Source: CAZFDE01 sp964517795 (GTDB lineage Bacteria; Planctomycetota; Phycisphaerae; Sedimentisphaerales; Anaerobacaceae). From it: DNA of 12,697 nt. Shown here one piece after another: positions 1 to 6,707 of the stretch. The stretch is from NCBI GenBank assembly GCA_964517795.1, contig CAZFDE010000076.1, forward strand, positions 1 through 12,697. Direction: 5' to 3'. Made by a program: the position numbers and the translations under genes. Every line of letters starts with the position of its first letter. The stretch's first letter is position 1. A model generated the notes under the pieces. The model did no database searches. It worked only from the letters and a program-made list of their open reading frames with translations, and was not told where the DNA came from.

Positions 1-555
1 GAGGTCGTCCTCGGCCGCGATCCCGGCGATACCGCGATCGGCGAGCAGATTCGCCATATTCTCCTGAATCCCGAACATGGGGAGATGGACACCCGCACCG
101 AGCTGCTATTGTATATGGCGGCGCGGGCACAGGTCTGGACCGAGAAGATCGCCCCGGCCCTGGCCAAGGGCCAAACGGTAATCCTCGACCGCTGGCTATC
201 GAGCACCTGCGCGTATCAGGGCTATGCCGGCGGATTCGGGATGGAGAAGATCGTCAAGATCGCCACCGATAGTCTTGAGCGAGTGTGGCCGGATTTGACG
301 ATTATCCTCGATGTGGACCTCGATACGGCCGCGACGCGGCTCAAATCGGTCCTCGACCGCATGGAGCAAAAAGGCCGCGATTATCATGCCAGGGTCCGCG
401 AGGGATTCCTCAAACTCGCCGATTCGCAGGATAATATGGCCATCGTCGACGCCGCAGGCGATATCGAGCGTATCCACCAGAAAGTTATCGAACTCGTTGA
501 GCAAAATAGGGGACGTTTACCTATTTATCAATCGTGGCGTAAGGAAAAAAGGTAA
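1..555 (+). CDS. tmk: Thymidylate kinase (dTMP kinase), 5' partial
   Basis: Thymidylate kinase phosphorylates dTMP to dTDP with ATP in the cytoplasm, an essential step of dTTP synthesis. The frame is open from base 1 and 184 codons are visible. About 30 N-terminal residues, including the P-loop, lie outside the window. What remains fits the family: a GRDPGDTAIGEQIR segment equivalent to the usual REPGGT...GE..R, the DRWLSSTCAYQG motif (visible codons 63-74; family DR(Y/W)..S..AYQG), and a lid region RMEQKGRDYHARVREGF. The C-terminus is odd. The last 17 residues, QNRGRLPIYQSWRKEKR, and the TAA stop are encoded by an inverted-repeat element (502-570) that appears to have inserted at the native end of the gene. 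The core fold should be intact, since the family normally ends near the preceding helix (VIELVE). It is followed closely by holB, as in Firmicutes. Confidence 0.95.
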   Translation, partial: EVVLGRDPGDTAIGEQIRHILLNPEHGEMDTRTELLLYMAARAQVWTEKIAPALAKGQTVILDRWLSSTCAYQGYAGGFGMEKIVKIATDSLERVWPDLTIILDVDLDTAATRLKSVLDRMEQKGRDYHARVREGFLKLADSQDNMAIVDAAGDIERIHQKVIELVEQNRGRLPIYQSWRKEKR

Positions 556-570
556 ACGTCCCCTATTTTG
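502..570. repeat. Perfect 21-bp-arm inverted repeat (REP/MITE-like)
   Basis: The left arm at 502-522 (begins CAAAATAGGGGACG, ends TTTACCT) is the exact reverse complement of the right arm at 550-570. They flank a 27-base spacer. The element overlaps the last 17 codons and stop of tmk and ends just before holB. From general knowledge, palindromes with a GGGGACGTTTACC-like core occur as dispersed copies in several phyla and are often associated with REP-associated Y1 transposases (RAYTs). No transposase is present here, so membership in such a family is inferred. In RNA the arms would form a very strong hairpin between tmk and holB. No U-tract follows, so an attenuating or mRNA-protecting role is as plausible as termination. 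Confidence 0.85.
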
Positions 571-590
571 TGGGGATGATGGTGGCGACC

Positions 591-1703
591 ATGTTAAACG
601 ATATATTCTGTCAGGATCAGGCGGTCGAGCGGCTGCAGAAAGCCCTGCAGGCGGATCGGCTGGCCCATGCGTACATCTTCAGCGGGCCCGAGGGCGTGGG
701 TAAATTCACAACCGCCCGGGCATTCGCCAGGCTGCTGCTATGCGAAAAACCGAAACAGACAAAGGATTTTTCGGATGCCTGCGGGCAGTGCCGCAGTTGT
801 GAGCTGTTGGATGCCGACTCGCACCCCGATTTTATCCATATCTATAAGGAGCTTCGCGAGTTCACCGAGAACGGCAAGGGCAAAGGCCCGCCCGTGGATA
901 TGCCGATCGACGTGATCCGTGATTTTTTGATTAAGAAGGCCCCGTCGCGGCCGACGCACAGCAACCGCAAGGTCTTCGTCGTCAGCGAGGCGGAAAAGGT
1001 CAATATCCCCTCTCAAAACGCGCTGTTGAAAATACTCGAAGAACCGCCGGCGTTCTGCACAATCATCCTGTTGTGCACGCGGATGGAAAAATTGCTGGCG
1101 ACGACCAAGTCGCGCTGCCAGACCGTTCGGTTCGGCCCGATCGACGAATCGCACATCATCGCGGCCGTCGAACAGGCCGGTGCTGGCAAACCGGCCGCCC
1201 GATTCTATGCCCGGCTCTCGCAGGGCAGCCTCGGTGAGTCGCTGCAATGGGCCCGGCTCGCCGAACACGAGGTCGATATCTACGCGATTAAGCAGGATAT
1301 CATCCGGCGGCTAGCGAATTTGAAGTATGAAACAACCCTCAAAGAGGCCCAGGCCCTGCAGCAGCACAGCAAGGCCGTCGGCGATGGGTATCTCAAGCTG
1401 CTGCCGGGCATCAGTAAGACGGACCTTGGCCGACGCGGCACGCAATTGGTGCTGAACATCGTCGGTTCGGCGTTTATCGACCTGATGAAAGCCGCGTTCA
1501 GCGATCCGAAGGACTGGATCAACAGCGACCAGCAGCCGGCGATCCGCCAACTGAGCGGGATTTTCGACAGCGAATCGGCCGCCGAAAAGCTGGCCCAGAT
1601 CTACCAATCCATGCGATATATCGAAGCAAACGCCAACGAACGGCTGATTTTCGAACAGCTATTGTTAAATATCGCCGATTCTGCTACAATACGTGTTTCG
1701 TAA
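591..1703 (+). CDS. holB: DNA polymerase III subunit delta' (clamp loader)
   Basis: This is the delta-prime subunit of the clamp-loader complex, which opens the sliding clamp and loads it on primed DNA. From the chosen ATG the protein has 370 residues. It shows the AAA+ layout: P-loop GPEGVGKF (32-39), a zinc-binding module with C51, C64, C67 and C70 (CGQCRSC), a Walker B-like strand VFVVSEAEKV, the hallmark NALLKILEEPP, and the SRC arginine-finger motif (TTKSRCQTVRF). The length is typical. The frame stays open to a GTG at 570 and an ATG at 576, but 570 overlaps the upstream repeat. Family proteins start close to the (N)DIxGQDxAV segment, so 591 is preferred, with a weak GGTGG five bases upstream. 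It lies between tmk and ricT, an order shared with B. subtilis. Its 3' end carries a probable promoter for the next genes. Confidence 0.93.
   Translation: MLNDIFCQDQAVERLQKALQADRLAHAYIFSGPEGVGKFTTARAFARLLLCEKPKQTKDFSDACGQCRSCELLDADSHPDFIHIYKELREFTENGKGKGPPVDMPIDVIRDFLIKKAPSRPTHSNRKVFVVSEAEKVNIPSQNALLKILEEPPAFCTIILLCTRMEKLLATTKSRCQTVRFGPIDESHIIAAVEQAGAGKPAARFYARLSQGSLGESLQWARLAEHEVDIYAIKQDIIRRLANLKYETTLKEAQALQQHSKAVGDGYLKLLPGISKTDLGRRGTQLVLNIVGSAFIDLMKAAFSDPKDWINSDQQPAIRQLSGIFDSESAAEKLAQIYQSMRYIEANANERLIFEQLLLNIADSATIRVS
1662..1690 (+). promoter_or_regulatory. Promoter inside 3' end of holB, for ricT-metG
   Basis: A -35 like TTGTTA (1662-1667) is separated by 17 bases from TACAAT (1685-1690). 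TG lies one base upstream of the -10, making an extended -10 (TGCTACAAT). Transcription would start near 1697, giving a leader of about 36 bases before the ricT start. This is motif evidence only. Confidence 0.5.
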
Positions 1704-1732
1704 TTTTAGGACAGGATCGAGTAGATAACACG

Positions 1733-2788
1733 ATGGCGACAACCGAACCAAAACAGAAACCGTCTCGCAACAAGAAATTCATGCTGGTGCGGCACACCAA
1801 GATGAATCTCCTGGATTTTTTCGAGCATAACCAGACCGAAATCCCCAAAACGCAGCAGCGGGTGGTCATCAAGACCGACCGGGGCCTGGAACTGGGCTAC
1901 CTCGTGGGTCAGTTGACCACCTATCGCGGCGGGCAATTTCGGCTCAGCAATAAACAGGTTCGCGAATATTTTAACAACAGCGAGATCGATTTCTCCGCCC
2001 AGAGCGGCGGGCGATTTGTGCGGTTTGCCAATGCCGAAGATATCAGCGAGGAACGCCACCTCGAAAAGATCTCCAAAGAGGAACAGCAGACCTGTGAAAA
2101 ATTTGCCGCCGACCTGAATCTGGATATGAAAGTGATCGACACCGAACATATTTTCGGCGGCGAGCGGATCATTTTCTATTTTCGGGCCGACGGGCGGGTG
2201 GATTTTCGCGAACTGGTCAAACGCTTGGCGCATGAATACCAGACACGGATCGAAATGCGGCAGATCGGCTCGCGCGACGAGGCCAAGATCCTCGGCGATT
2301 TCGAAACGTGCGGGCAGCAATGCTGCTGCCAACGCTTTTTGCAGATGCTCAAGCCGGTGAATATGCGAATGGCCAAGATGCAGAAGGCCACGCTTGATCC
2401 CTCGAAGATCTCCGGGTATTGCGGTCGGCTCAAGTGCTGTCTGCGCTACGAAGACCAGACGTATCTTGAGCTGAAAAAGAAATTGCCCAAACGCAACACC
2501 GAAGTGCAGACCCCGCACGGACGCGGCAAGGTGATCGAGGCCCAGATATTAACCCAACTGGTTGTGGTCGAGCACGAGGATAATACGCGAACCGCCTATA
2601 ATATCGATGAGATCAAAATCCTCGGCAAACCGAAACAAGAGAAAAAGAAACAAAATCAAAAATCGAAACCGTCTCAAAACAATGCCAACGAAAACGGCGA
2701 TCATGACGATGGCAGCGAAGATGAAAACGGCAACAATGCCGATGACAATGACGCCGAAGACAATAATAGCAATGACGACGAACAGTAA
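1733..2788 (+). CDS. ricT: PSP1-domain protein, RicT/YaaT family
   Basis: This is a RicT (YaaT) family protein with a PSP1 C-terminal domain. In B. subtilis RicT works with RicA and RicF in a complex that carries Fe-S clusters and stimulates RNase Y-dependent RNA maturation. Whether that role holds here is inference. The PSP1 core spans roughly residues 40-295. Conserved cysteines occur as C193 and C197-C199 (CGQQCCC), then C230, C235 and C236 (GYCGRLKCC), matching the cysteine-rich region of the family. From residue 299 to 351 there is a 53-residue tail, first lysine/glutamine-rich and then almost only D, E, N, G and S. It is probably disordered and lies outside the core domain. The ATG lies 29 bases after holB with only a weak AGGA far upstream. 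Its position after holB matches Firmicute synteny. Confidence 0.9.
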   Translation: MATTEPKQKPSRNKKFMLVRHTKMNLLDFFEHNQTEIPKTQQRVVIKTDRGLELGYLVGQLTTYRGGQFRLSNKQVREYFNNSEIDFSAQSGGRFVRFANAEDISEERHLEKISKEEQQTCEKFAADLNLDMKVIDTEHIFGGERIIFYFRADGRVDFRELVKRLAHEYQTRIEMRQIGSRDEAKILGDFETCGQQCCCQRFLQMLKPVNMRMAKMQKATLDPSKISGYCGRLKCCLRYEDQTYLELKKKLPKRNTEVQTPHGRGKVIEAQILTQLVVVEHEDNTRTAYNIDEIKILGKPKQEKKKQNQKSKPSQNNANENGDHDDGSEDENGNNADDNDAEDNNSNDDEQ

Positions 2789-2803
2789 AAAACAGGACGT
2801 TCA

Positions 2804-5020
2804 ATGACACGAAAGATTATTGTAACCTCAGCGCTGCCGTATGCCAACGGGCCGATCCATATCGGCCATCTGGTGGAATATCTGCAGACCGATATATGGG
2901 TGCGGTTCCAGAAAAGCTGCGGCAACGAATGCCATTATTTTTGCGCCGACGATACGCACGGTACGGCCATCATGATCAGTGCCAAAAAGCAGAATATTAC
3001 GCCCGAAGCCCTGATCGAGCGGGTCCATAGCGAGCATGCGAGGGATTTCGAACGTTTTTTTATCGAATTCGATAATTATTACTCCACGCACAGTGATGAA
3101 AATCGCCGGCTCAGCGAGGAAATTTTCAACCGGCTTCGCGATAAAGGGTCGATCGTCACCAAGACCATCGAGCAGGCCCATTGCGATCAGTGTAACATGT
3201 CCCTTCCCGATCGGTATATCAAGGGCCGCTGCCCCAAGTGCGATACGCCCGATCAATACGGCGATTCCTGCGAAGCCTGCAGCGCGACATATCAGCCGAC
3301 CGAATTGAAAGATCCGCGCTGTGTCAATTGCGGCTCGACCCCGACGCGCAAAGAAAGCGTGCATTACTTTTTCAAACTGGCGGACTACGAGCAGCCGCTG
3401 CGGGATCTGATCGCCAAAGGCTATACCCAGCAGTCGGTGGCGAACAAGCTCGAGGAATGGTTTTCGTCCGGCTTGAGGGATTGGGACATCTCGCGGGACG
3501 GGCCGTATTTCGGATTCAATATCCCCGGCGAAGAAGATAAATATTTCTATGTCTGGCTCGATGCGCCGGTCGGTTACATGGCGTCGGCCAAGAATTACTG
3601 CGAACAACATAACATGGATTTCCATCAGCTCTGGAACGATCCGAATTTTGAGCTGTATCATTTCATTGGCAAAGACATCATGTATTTTCATGCGCTGTTT
3701 TGGCCGGCAATGCTGATGGGCGCCGGGTTCAAAACCGCTAACAAGCTCTTTATCCATGGCTTTTTGACAGTCAACGGTCAGAAGATGAGCAAATCGCGCG
3801 GCACGTTTATCAAAGCTCAGACGTATCTGAACCACCTGAATCCCGAATACCTGCGCTATTATTACGCATCGAAGCTGTCCGGCGGCATCGAGGACATCGA
3901 CCTGAACCTGGAGGATTTTATCAGCCGCATTAATTCCGATCTGGTGGGCAAACTCGCGAATCTCGCGTCGCGCAGCGGACCGATGCTGACCAAGAAGCTC
4001 GAAGCCCGATGCAGTTCGCTGGACGAACAGGGGTGGCACCTGATCAAGCAGCTCAAGAGCGGAAAAGACAATATCATCCGGGATTATGAAAACCTTAATT
4101 ATGCCGGGGTCGTTCGCACCATAACCGCACTGGCAGATACGGCCAACCGATACGTCGAACAAAACCAGCCGTGGGTCACGATCAAAGACGATGCTGAGAA
4201 GACCCGCACGACCTTGACGGCCGTGATCAATGCTGTCCGGATCCTCACGATCTACCTGGAGCCGATCGTGCCCGAATTCGCCGGCAAGATCAAACAATTT
4301 TTGAATGTCGAGCAATTAAAGTTCACGGATATCGAACAGGTGATCGAAAATCATAGGATCAATCCGTTTGAACGTCTTATTGACCGAATCGAAGAAAGTC
4401 AGGTGAATGCCATGATCGACGAAAGCAAAGAATCTCAGGCCGCCGAAGCACCTGCGGAGCAGCCGACCGAACCGCAGCAAGAGGTTACTGCCGCTGAAGA
4501 ACCGTCTCAGCCGCAACCGGCCGAAGAACCGGTTTCGCAGGACCAGCCGGCCGAGGTCGAACAAGCACAACCGCCGCAAGAGTCACCGGCCCCGGCCCCG
4601 AAACCGGCCCAGGTCGAACAAGCACAGCCGCCGCAAGAGCCACCGGCCCCGGCCCAGGAGCAGGAACCTGTACCGCCGCCGCCGCCCATTGCACCGGAAT
4701 GTACCATTGACGACTTTGCCCGGATCGACTTGCGGATCGCGCGCGTGATCAGCGCCGAATCGGTCGAAGGGGCCGACAAGCTGCTGCGGCTCAAACTCGA
4801 TCTCGGCAATACCGAAAAACAGGTCCTGGCCGGCATCGCAAAAGGGTACCAGCCCGAGGAGTTGACCGGCAAGATCGTGGTCTGCCTGGCGAACCTCAAG
4901 CCGCGAAAAATGAAATTCGGCGTCTCCGAGGGGATGATCCTGGCGGCAGGCACCGGCGGCAAAAATATCTTTATGCTCACGGCCGACAACGGTGTTCATC
5001 CCGGCCAGCGAATCAGCTAA
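2804..5020 (+). CDS. metG: Methionyl-tRNA synthetase with C-terminal tRNA-binding domain
   Basis: This enzyme charges tRNA-Met with methionine using ATP. The 738-residue protein is a full-length class I MetRS. It has HIGH at 19-22 and KMSKS at 327-331. The connective-peptide zinc region has four CxxC pairs (127-130, 143-146, 156-159, 173-176), so two knuckles are predicted. A helical anticodon-binding domain follows to about residue 540. Residues 545-632 are a P/Q/E/A-rich linker containing a short tandem duplication. Residues 633-738 (starting CTIDDFARIDLRIARV) form a Trbp111/EMAPII-like OB-fold that in other MetRS improves tRNA binding and dimerisation. ATG at 2804 follows an AGGA (2794-2797) with six-base spacing and lies 15 bases after ricT, so the two are probably cotranscribed. 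All catalytic signatures are present. Confidence 0.97.
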   Translation: MTRKIIVTSALPYANGPIHIGHLVEYLQTDIWVRFQKSCGNECHYFCADDTHGTAIMISAKKQNITPEALIERVHSEHARDFERFFIEFDNYYSTHSDENRRLSEEIFNRLRDKGSIVTKTIEQAHCDQCNMSLPDRYIKGRCPKCDTPDQYGDSCEACSATYQPTELKDPRCVNCGSTPTRKESVHYFFKLADYEQPLRDLIAKGYTQQSVANKLEEWFSSGLRDWDISRDGPYFGFNIPGEEDKYFYVWLDAPVGYMASAKNYCEQHNMDFHQLWNDPNFELYHFIGKDIMYFHALFWPAMLMGAGFKTANKLFIHGFLTVNGQKMSKSRGTFIKAQTYLNHLNPEYLRYYYASKLSGGIEDIDLNLEDFISRINSDLVGKLANLASRSGPMLTKKLEARCSSLDEQGWHLIKQLKSGKDNIIRDYENLNYAGVVRTITALADTANRYVEQNQPWVTIKDDAEKTRTTLTAVINAVRILTIYLEPIVPEFAGKIKQFLNVEQLKFTDIEQVIENHRINPFERLIDRIEESQVNAMIDESKESQAAEAPAEQPTEPQQEVTAAEEPSQPQPAEEPVSQDQPAEVEQAQPPQESPAPAPKPAQVEQAQPPQEPPAPAQEQEPVPPPPPIAPECTIDDFARIDLRIARVISAESVEGADKLLRLKLDLGNTEKQVLAGIAKGYQPEELTGKIVVCLANLKPRKMKFGVSEGMILAAGTGGKNIFMLTADNGVHPGQRIS
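4556..4656 (+). repeat. 57-bp tandem duplication in the metG linker
   Basis: The segment beginning GTCGAACAAGCACA at 4556 recurs at 4613 with only a few silent or conservative changes for about 44 bases. The period is 57 bp (19 codons). It encodes two copies of VEQAQPPQE(S/P)PAPA in the flexible linker between the anticodon-binding and Trbp111-like domains of MetRS. It keeps the frame. Confidence 0.85.
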
Positions 5021-5028
5021 ATGGTGTC

Positions 5029-5048
5029 ATTCCCGCGTATGCGGGAAT
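5029..5048. repeat. dRS3-like short inverted repeat ATTCCCGC-N4-GCGGGAAT
   Basis: ATTCCCGC (5029-5036) and GCGGGAAT (5041-5048) form a perfect 8-bp stem around a GTAT loop, inside the context TGTCATTCCCGCGTATGCGG followed by GAATCCAGA. From general knowledge, near-identical ATTCCC...GGGAAT units are dispersed in many bacteria (dRS3 in Neisseria is the named example). It starts nine bases after the metG stop. No U-tract follows, so it is not a classic terminator. Confidence 0.75.
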
Positions 5049-5114
5049 CCAGATATACAGATGAAAACATGTTTTTGAACAGGCGCTGATATTTAAAAAA
5101 GAATCAATAAATCG

Positions 5115-5480
5115 ATGAAGAAAACACTTGAAGAAATTGCCCGGATCGACGGACGTTACAGTTCCAATGTCATCAAATTCGTCTATGACGGATTGGGCTA
5201 TACACTCAAGAACTTAGTCGATGAACCAACCCATGTCAGCGGCCAGACGCTCTGTGAAGGGCTGCGGCGACTGGCGATCGAAAAATGGGGACGTCTGGCC
5301 AAACTGGTGCTCAATCAGGGCGGGATCAAAACCACACGCGATTTCGGCGAGATCGTTTATATGCTGATCGATCACAAATGGATGAGCGACCAGCCCGGCG
5401 ACACCATCGACGATTTTAACGATGTTTATGACTTCGAAACGGTTTTCAAACAGGATTTCAAGATCAGCCCGTCAAAATAA
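5115..5480 (+). CDS. Minf_1886 family protein (PVC-restricted, unknown function)
   Basis: This 121-residue protein matches my recollection of the Minf_1886 / Verrucomicrobia-Planctomycetes-restricted family (TIGR04138), whose function is unknown. It is soluble, with no signal peptide or membrane segment. Recognisable stretches are YDGLGYTLKN near the N-terminus, HVSGQTLCEGLRRLAIEKWG in the middle, and a C-terminal acidic region ending in DFNDVYDFETVFKQDF. The ATG at 5115 is the natural family start, but the upstream region is A-rich and has no convincing Shine-Dalgarno. It lies 94 bases after metG, beyond the dRS3-like repeat, so it may be the last gene of that operon or transcribed separately. 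Its last nine bases overlap the 3' end of the opposing M20 peptidase gene. No function should be assumed. Confidence 0.85.
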   Translation: MKKTLEEIARIDGRYSSNVIKFVYDGLGYTLKNLVDEPTHVSGQTLCEGLRRLAIEKWGRLAKLVLNQGGIKTTRDFGEIVYMLIDHKWMSDQPGDTIDDFNDVYDFETVFKQDFKISPSK

Positions 5481-6587
5481 AAATCGGCTGATGATATGCT
5501 TATAGTATTCACAGCCTTTTTGCAAATCCGCGATCTCAATATATTCATCCGGCTGATGACACAGATGTGATTTTCCCGGCCCAAAGATCACAATCGGCAC
5601 ACCCAGCGGCACAAAGTGCGGACCGTCTGTCGTAAAGTCGACTGCTTTGGTGTCGCTGATCCCGACAGTTTCGCAAAATTCGCAGACAAATGAACTGGCG
5701 GTATCGGTTTCCATCGCCTCAACGCTGCGGACAATATCAATTCGAGCATCAAAATCGTCATCATGCATTTTTATATCATCGAGCTTGTTTTTCAGATCGG
5801 CAATGATCAGGTCATGTGACTGCCCGGGCAGGGTGCGAATATCCAGTGTGATTGCACATTCGTCGGGCACGACATTGATTGATTTGCCGCCATGGATCGT
5901 ATTGAGACTGATCGAGTTGGTTCCTAACAGCGGGTGCTGAGGTGCCCGGATGGAATATGATTCGAGGACATCGAGCATTTTTTTCATTTTTCCGATCGCA
6001 TTGATCCCCAGATGCGGCATCGAGCCGTGTGCGGTCTTGCCCTTCGTCGTGATGCGAAGCCACAGCATCCCGCGATGGGCCGTTACGATGTCGAAATCCG
6101 TCGGTTCGCAGATCACCACCCCGGCCGGCGGCGGCAGTTTGCCGGTGATATCCCGCATGAATCGTTTGGCCCCGCTGCTGTCAGTCTCCTCGCCGGCGGC
6201 GCCGAGAAAAATAAAATCGCCATTGAGTTTATGACCCGCTTGTAAAATCTCGGTAATCGCAGCCATCACCGCGGCGATCGGGCCTTTCATATCCGCTGCC
6301 CCGCGGCCGTAGATCCGCCCGTCGTGTTCACAACCTTCGAACGGCGGATATCTCCATTGGGCCTGCCCGGGATCGACGACATCCAGATGGGCGGCAATGA
6401 ACAGGGCCTTTTTATGCCCGCTCGAGCCGATATGGACGACTATATTCGCCCGATGATCGCCCCAGCAATCTATGTGGGCATCGATGCCGCGATCGGCCAG
6501 GAAATCCTTCAAAACACCGGCCGCCGCCGTTTCGCCGCTATTGATCGTACTTTCGGCCCGGATCAAATTTTTCAACAAGGCTTCCAT
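5472..6587 (-). CDS. M20 family metallo-deacylase (ArgE/DapE/ACY1-like)
   Basis: This is a zinc-dependent amidohydrolase of peptidase family M20, the group of acetylornithine deacetylase and succinyl-diaminopimelate desuccinylase. The 371 residues carry the full metal and catalytic set: H67 and D69 (AAHLDVV), bridging D99 (GRGAADMKG), catalytic and ligand E133/E134 (GAAGEET), E161 (VICEPTD) and C-terminal H344 (LCHQPDE). The dimerisation domain contains the typical GKTAHGSMPHLGINAI segment. It should be cytosolic because no signal peptide is visible. The natural substrate cannot be decided from sequence; ArgE-like or DapE-like are both possible, so no symbol is given. The gene stands alone on this strand, head to head with the zinc-ribbon gene and tail to tail with the Minf_1886 gene. 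ATG 6587 has no Shine-Dalgarno and sits eight bases after a TATAAT box. Confidence 0.92.
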   Translation of the reverse strand: MEALLKNLIRAESTINSGETAAAGVLKDFLADRGIDAHIDCWGDHRANIVVHIGSSGHKKALFIAAHLDVVDPGQAQWRYPPFEGCEHDGRIYGRGAADMKGPIAAVMAAITEILQAGHKLNGDFIFLGAAGEETDSSGAKRFMRDITGKLPPPAGVVICEPTDFDIVTAHRGMLWLRITTKGKTAHGSMPHLGINAIGKMKKMLDVLESYSIRAPQHPLLGTNSISLNTIHGGKSINVVPDECAITLDIRTLPGQSHDLIIADLKNKLDDIKMHDDDFDARIDIVRSVEAMETDTASSFVCEFCETVGISDTKAVDFTTDGPHFVPLGVPIVIFGPGKSHLCHQPDEYIEIADLQKGCEYYKHIISRFLF

Positions 6588-6595
6588 CGCCGTCG

Positions 6596-6624
6596 ATTAT
6601 ACGACAAAACCCGACTTTTTGAAA
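6596..6624 (-). promoter_or_regulatory. Promoter of the M20 gene, probably leaderless
   Basis: On the minus strand a perfect TATAAT (6601-6596) lies eight bases before the M20 start codon. A poor -35, TTTCAA, lies 17 bases further upstream. The predicted transcription start is within a few bases of the ATG, which agrees with the absence of a ribosome-binding site. Confidence 0.45.
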
Positions 6625-6639
6625 AAAACAAATTTTTTC

Positions 6640-6668
6640 TTGAATCCTCAATCGTTCTGGACCATAAT
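6640..6668 (+). promoter_or_regulatory. Promoter of the zinc-ribbon / RNase HI-PurN operon
   Basis: TTGAAT (6640-6645) and CATAAT (6663-6668) are separated by exactly 17 bases. Transcription would start near 6675 and leave a leader of about 33 bases that contains the strong AAAGGAG (6696-6702) before the ATG at 6708. It lies back to back with the M20 promoter. Confidence 0.5.
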
Positions 6669-6707
6669 GCATGGTTCTAATTGTCAGACGGATATAAAGG
6701 AGTCTCG

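Noticed and set aside
570..590. GTG (570) or ATG (576) as the start of holB
   Set aside because: GTG overlaps the repeat arm, and neither has a ribosome-binding site. Family members begin at the segment encoded from 591. The ATG at 576 cannot be fully excluded.
2828..4315. 495-codon open frame opposite metG
   Set aside because: Antisense shadow of a complete MetRS carrying all signature motifs; no ribosome-binding site and no family resemblance.
5029..5048. Intrinsic terminator after metG
   Set aside because: The hairpin is not followed by a T-run on either strand and has the form of a dispersed repeat.
6681..6707. TTG at 6681 as start of the zinc-ribbon gene
   Set aside because: The strong AAAGGAG at 6696-6702 lies five bases before the ATG at 6708 and would be inside the coding region otherwise.
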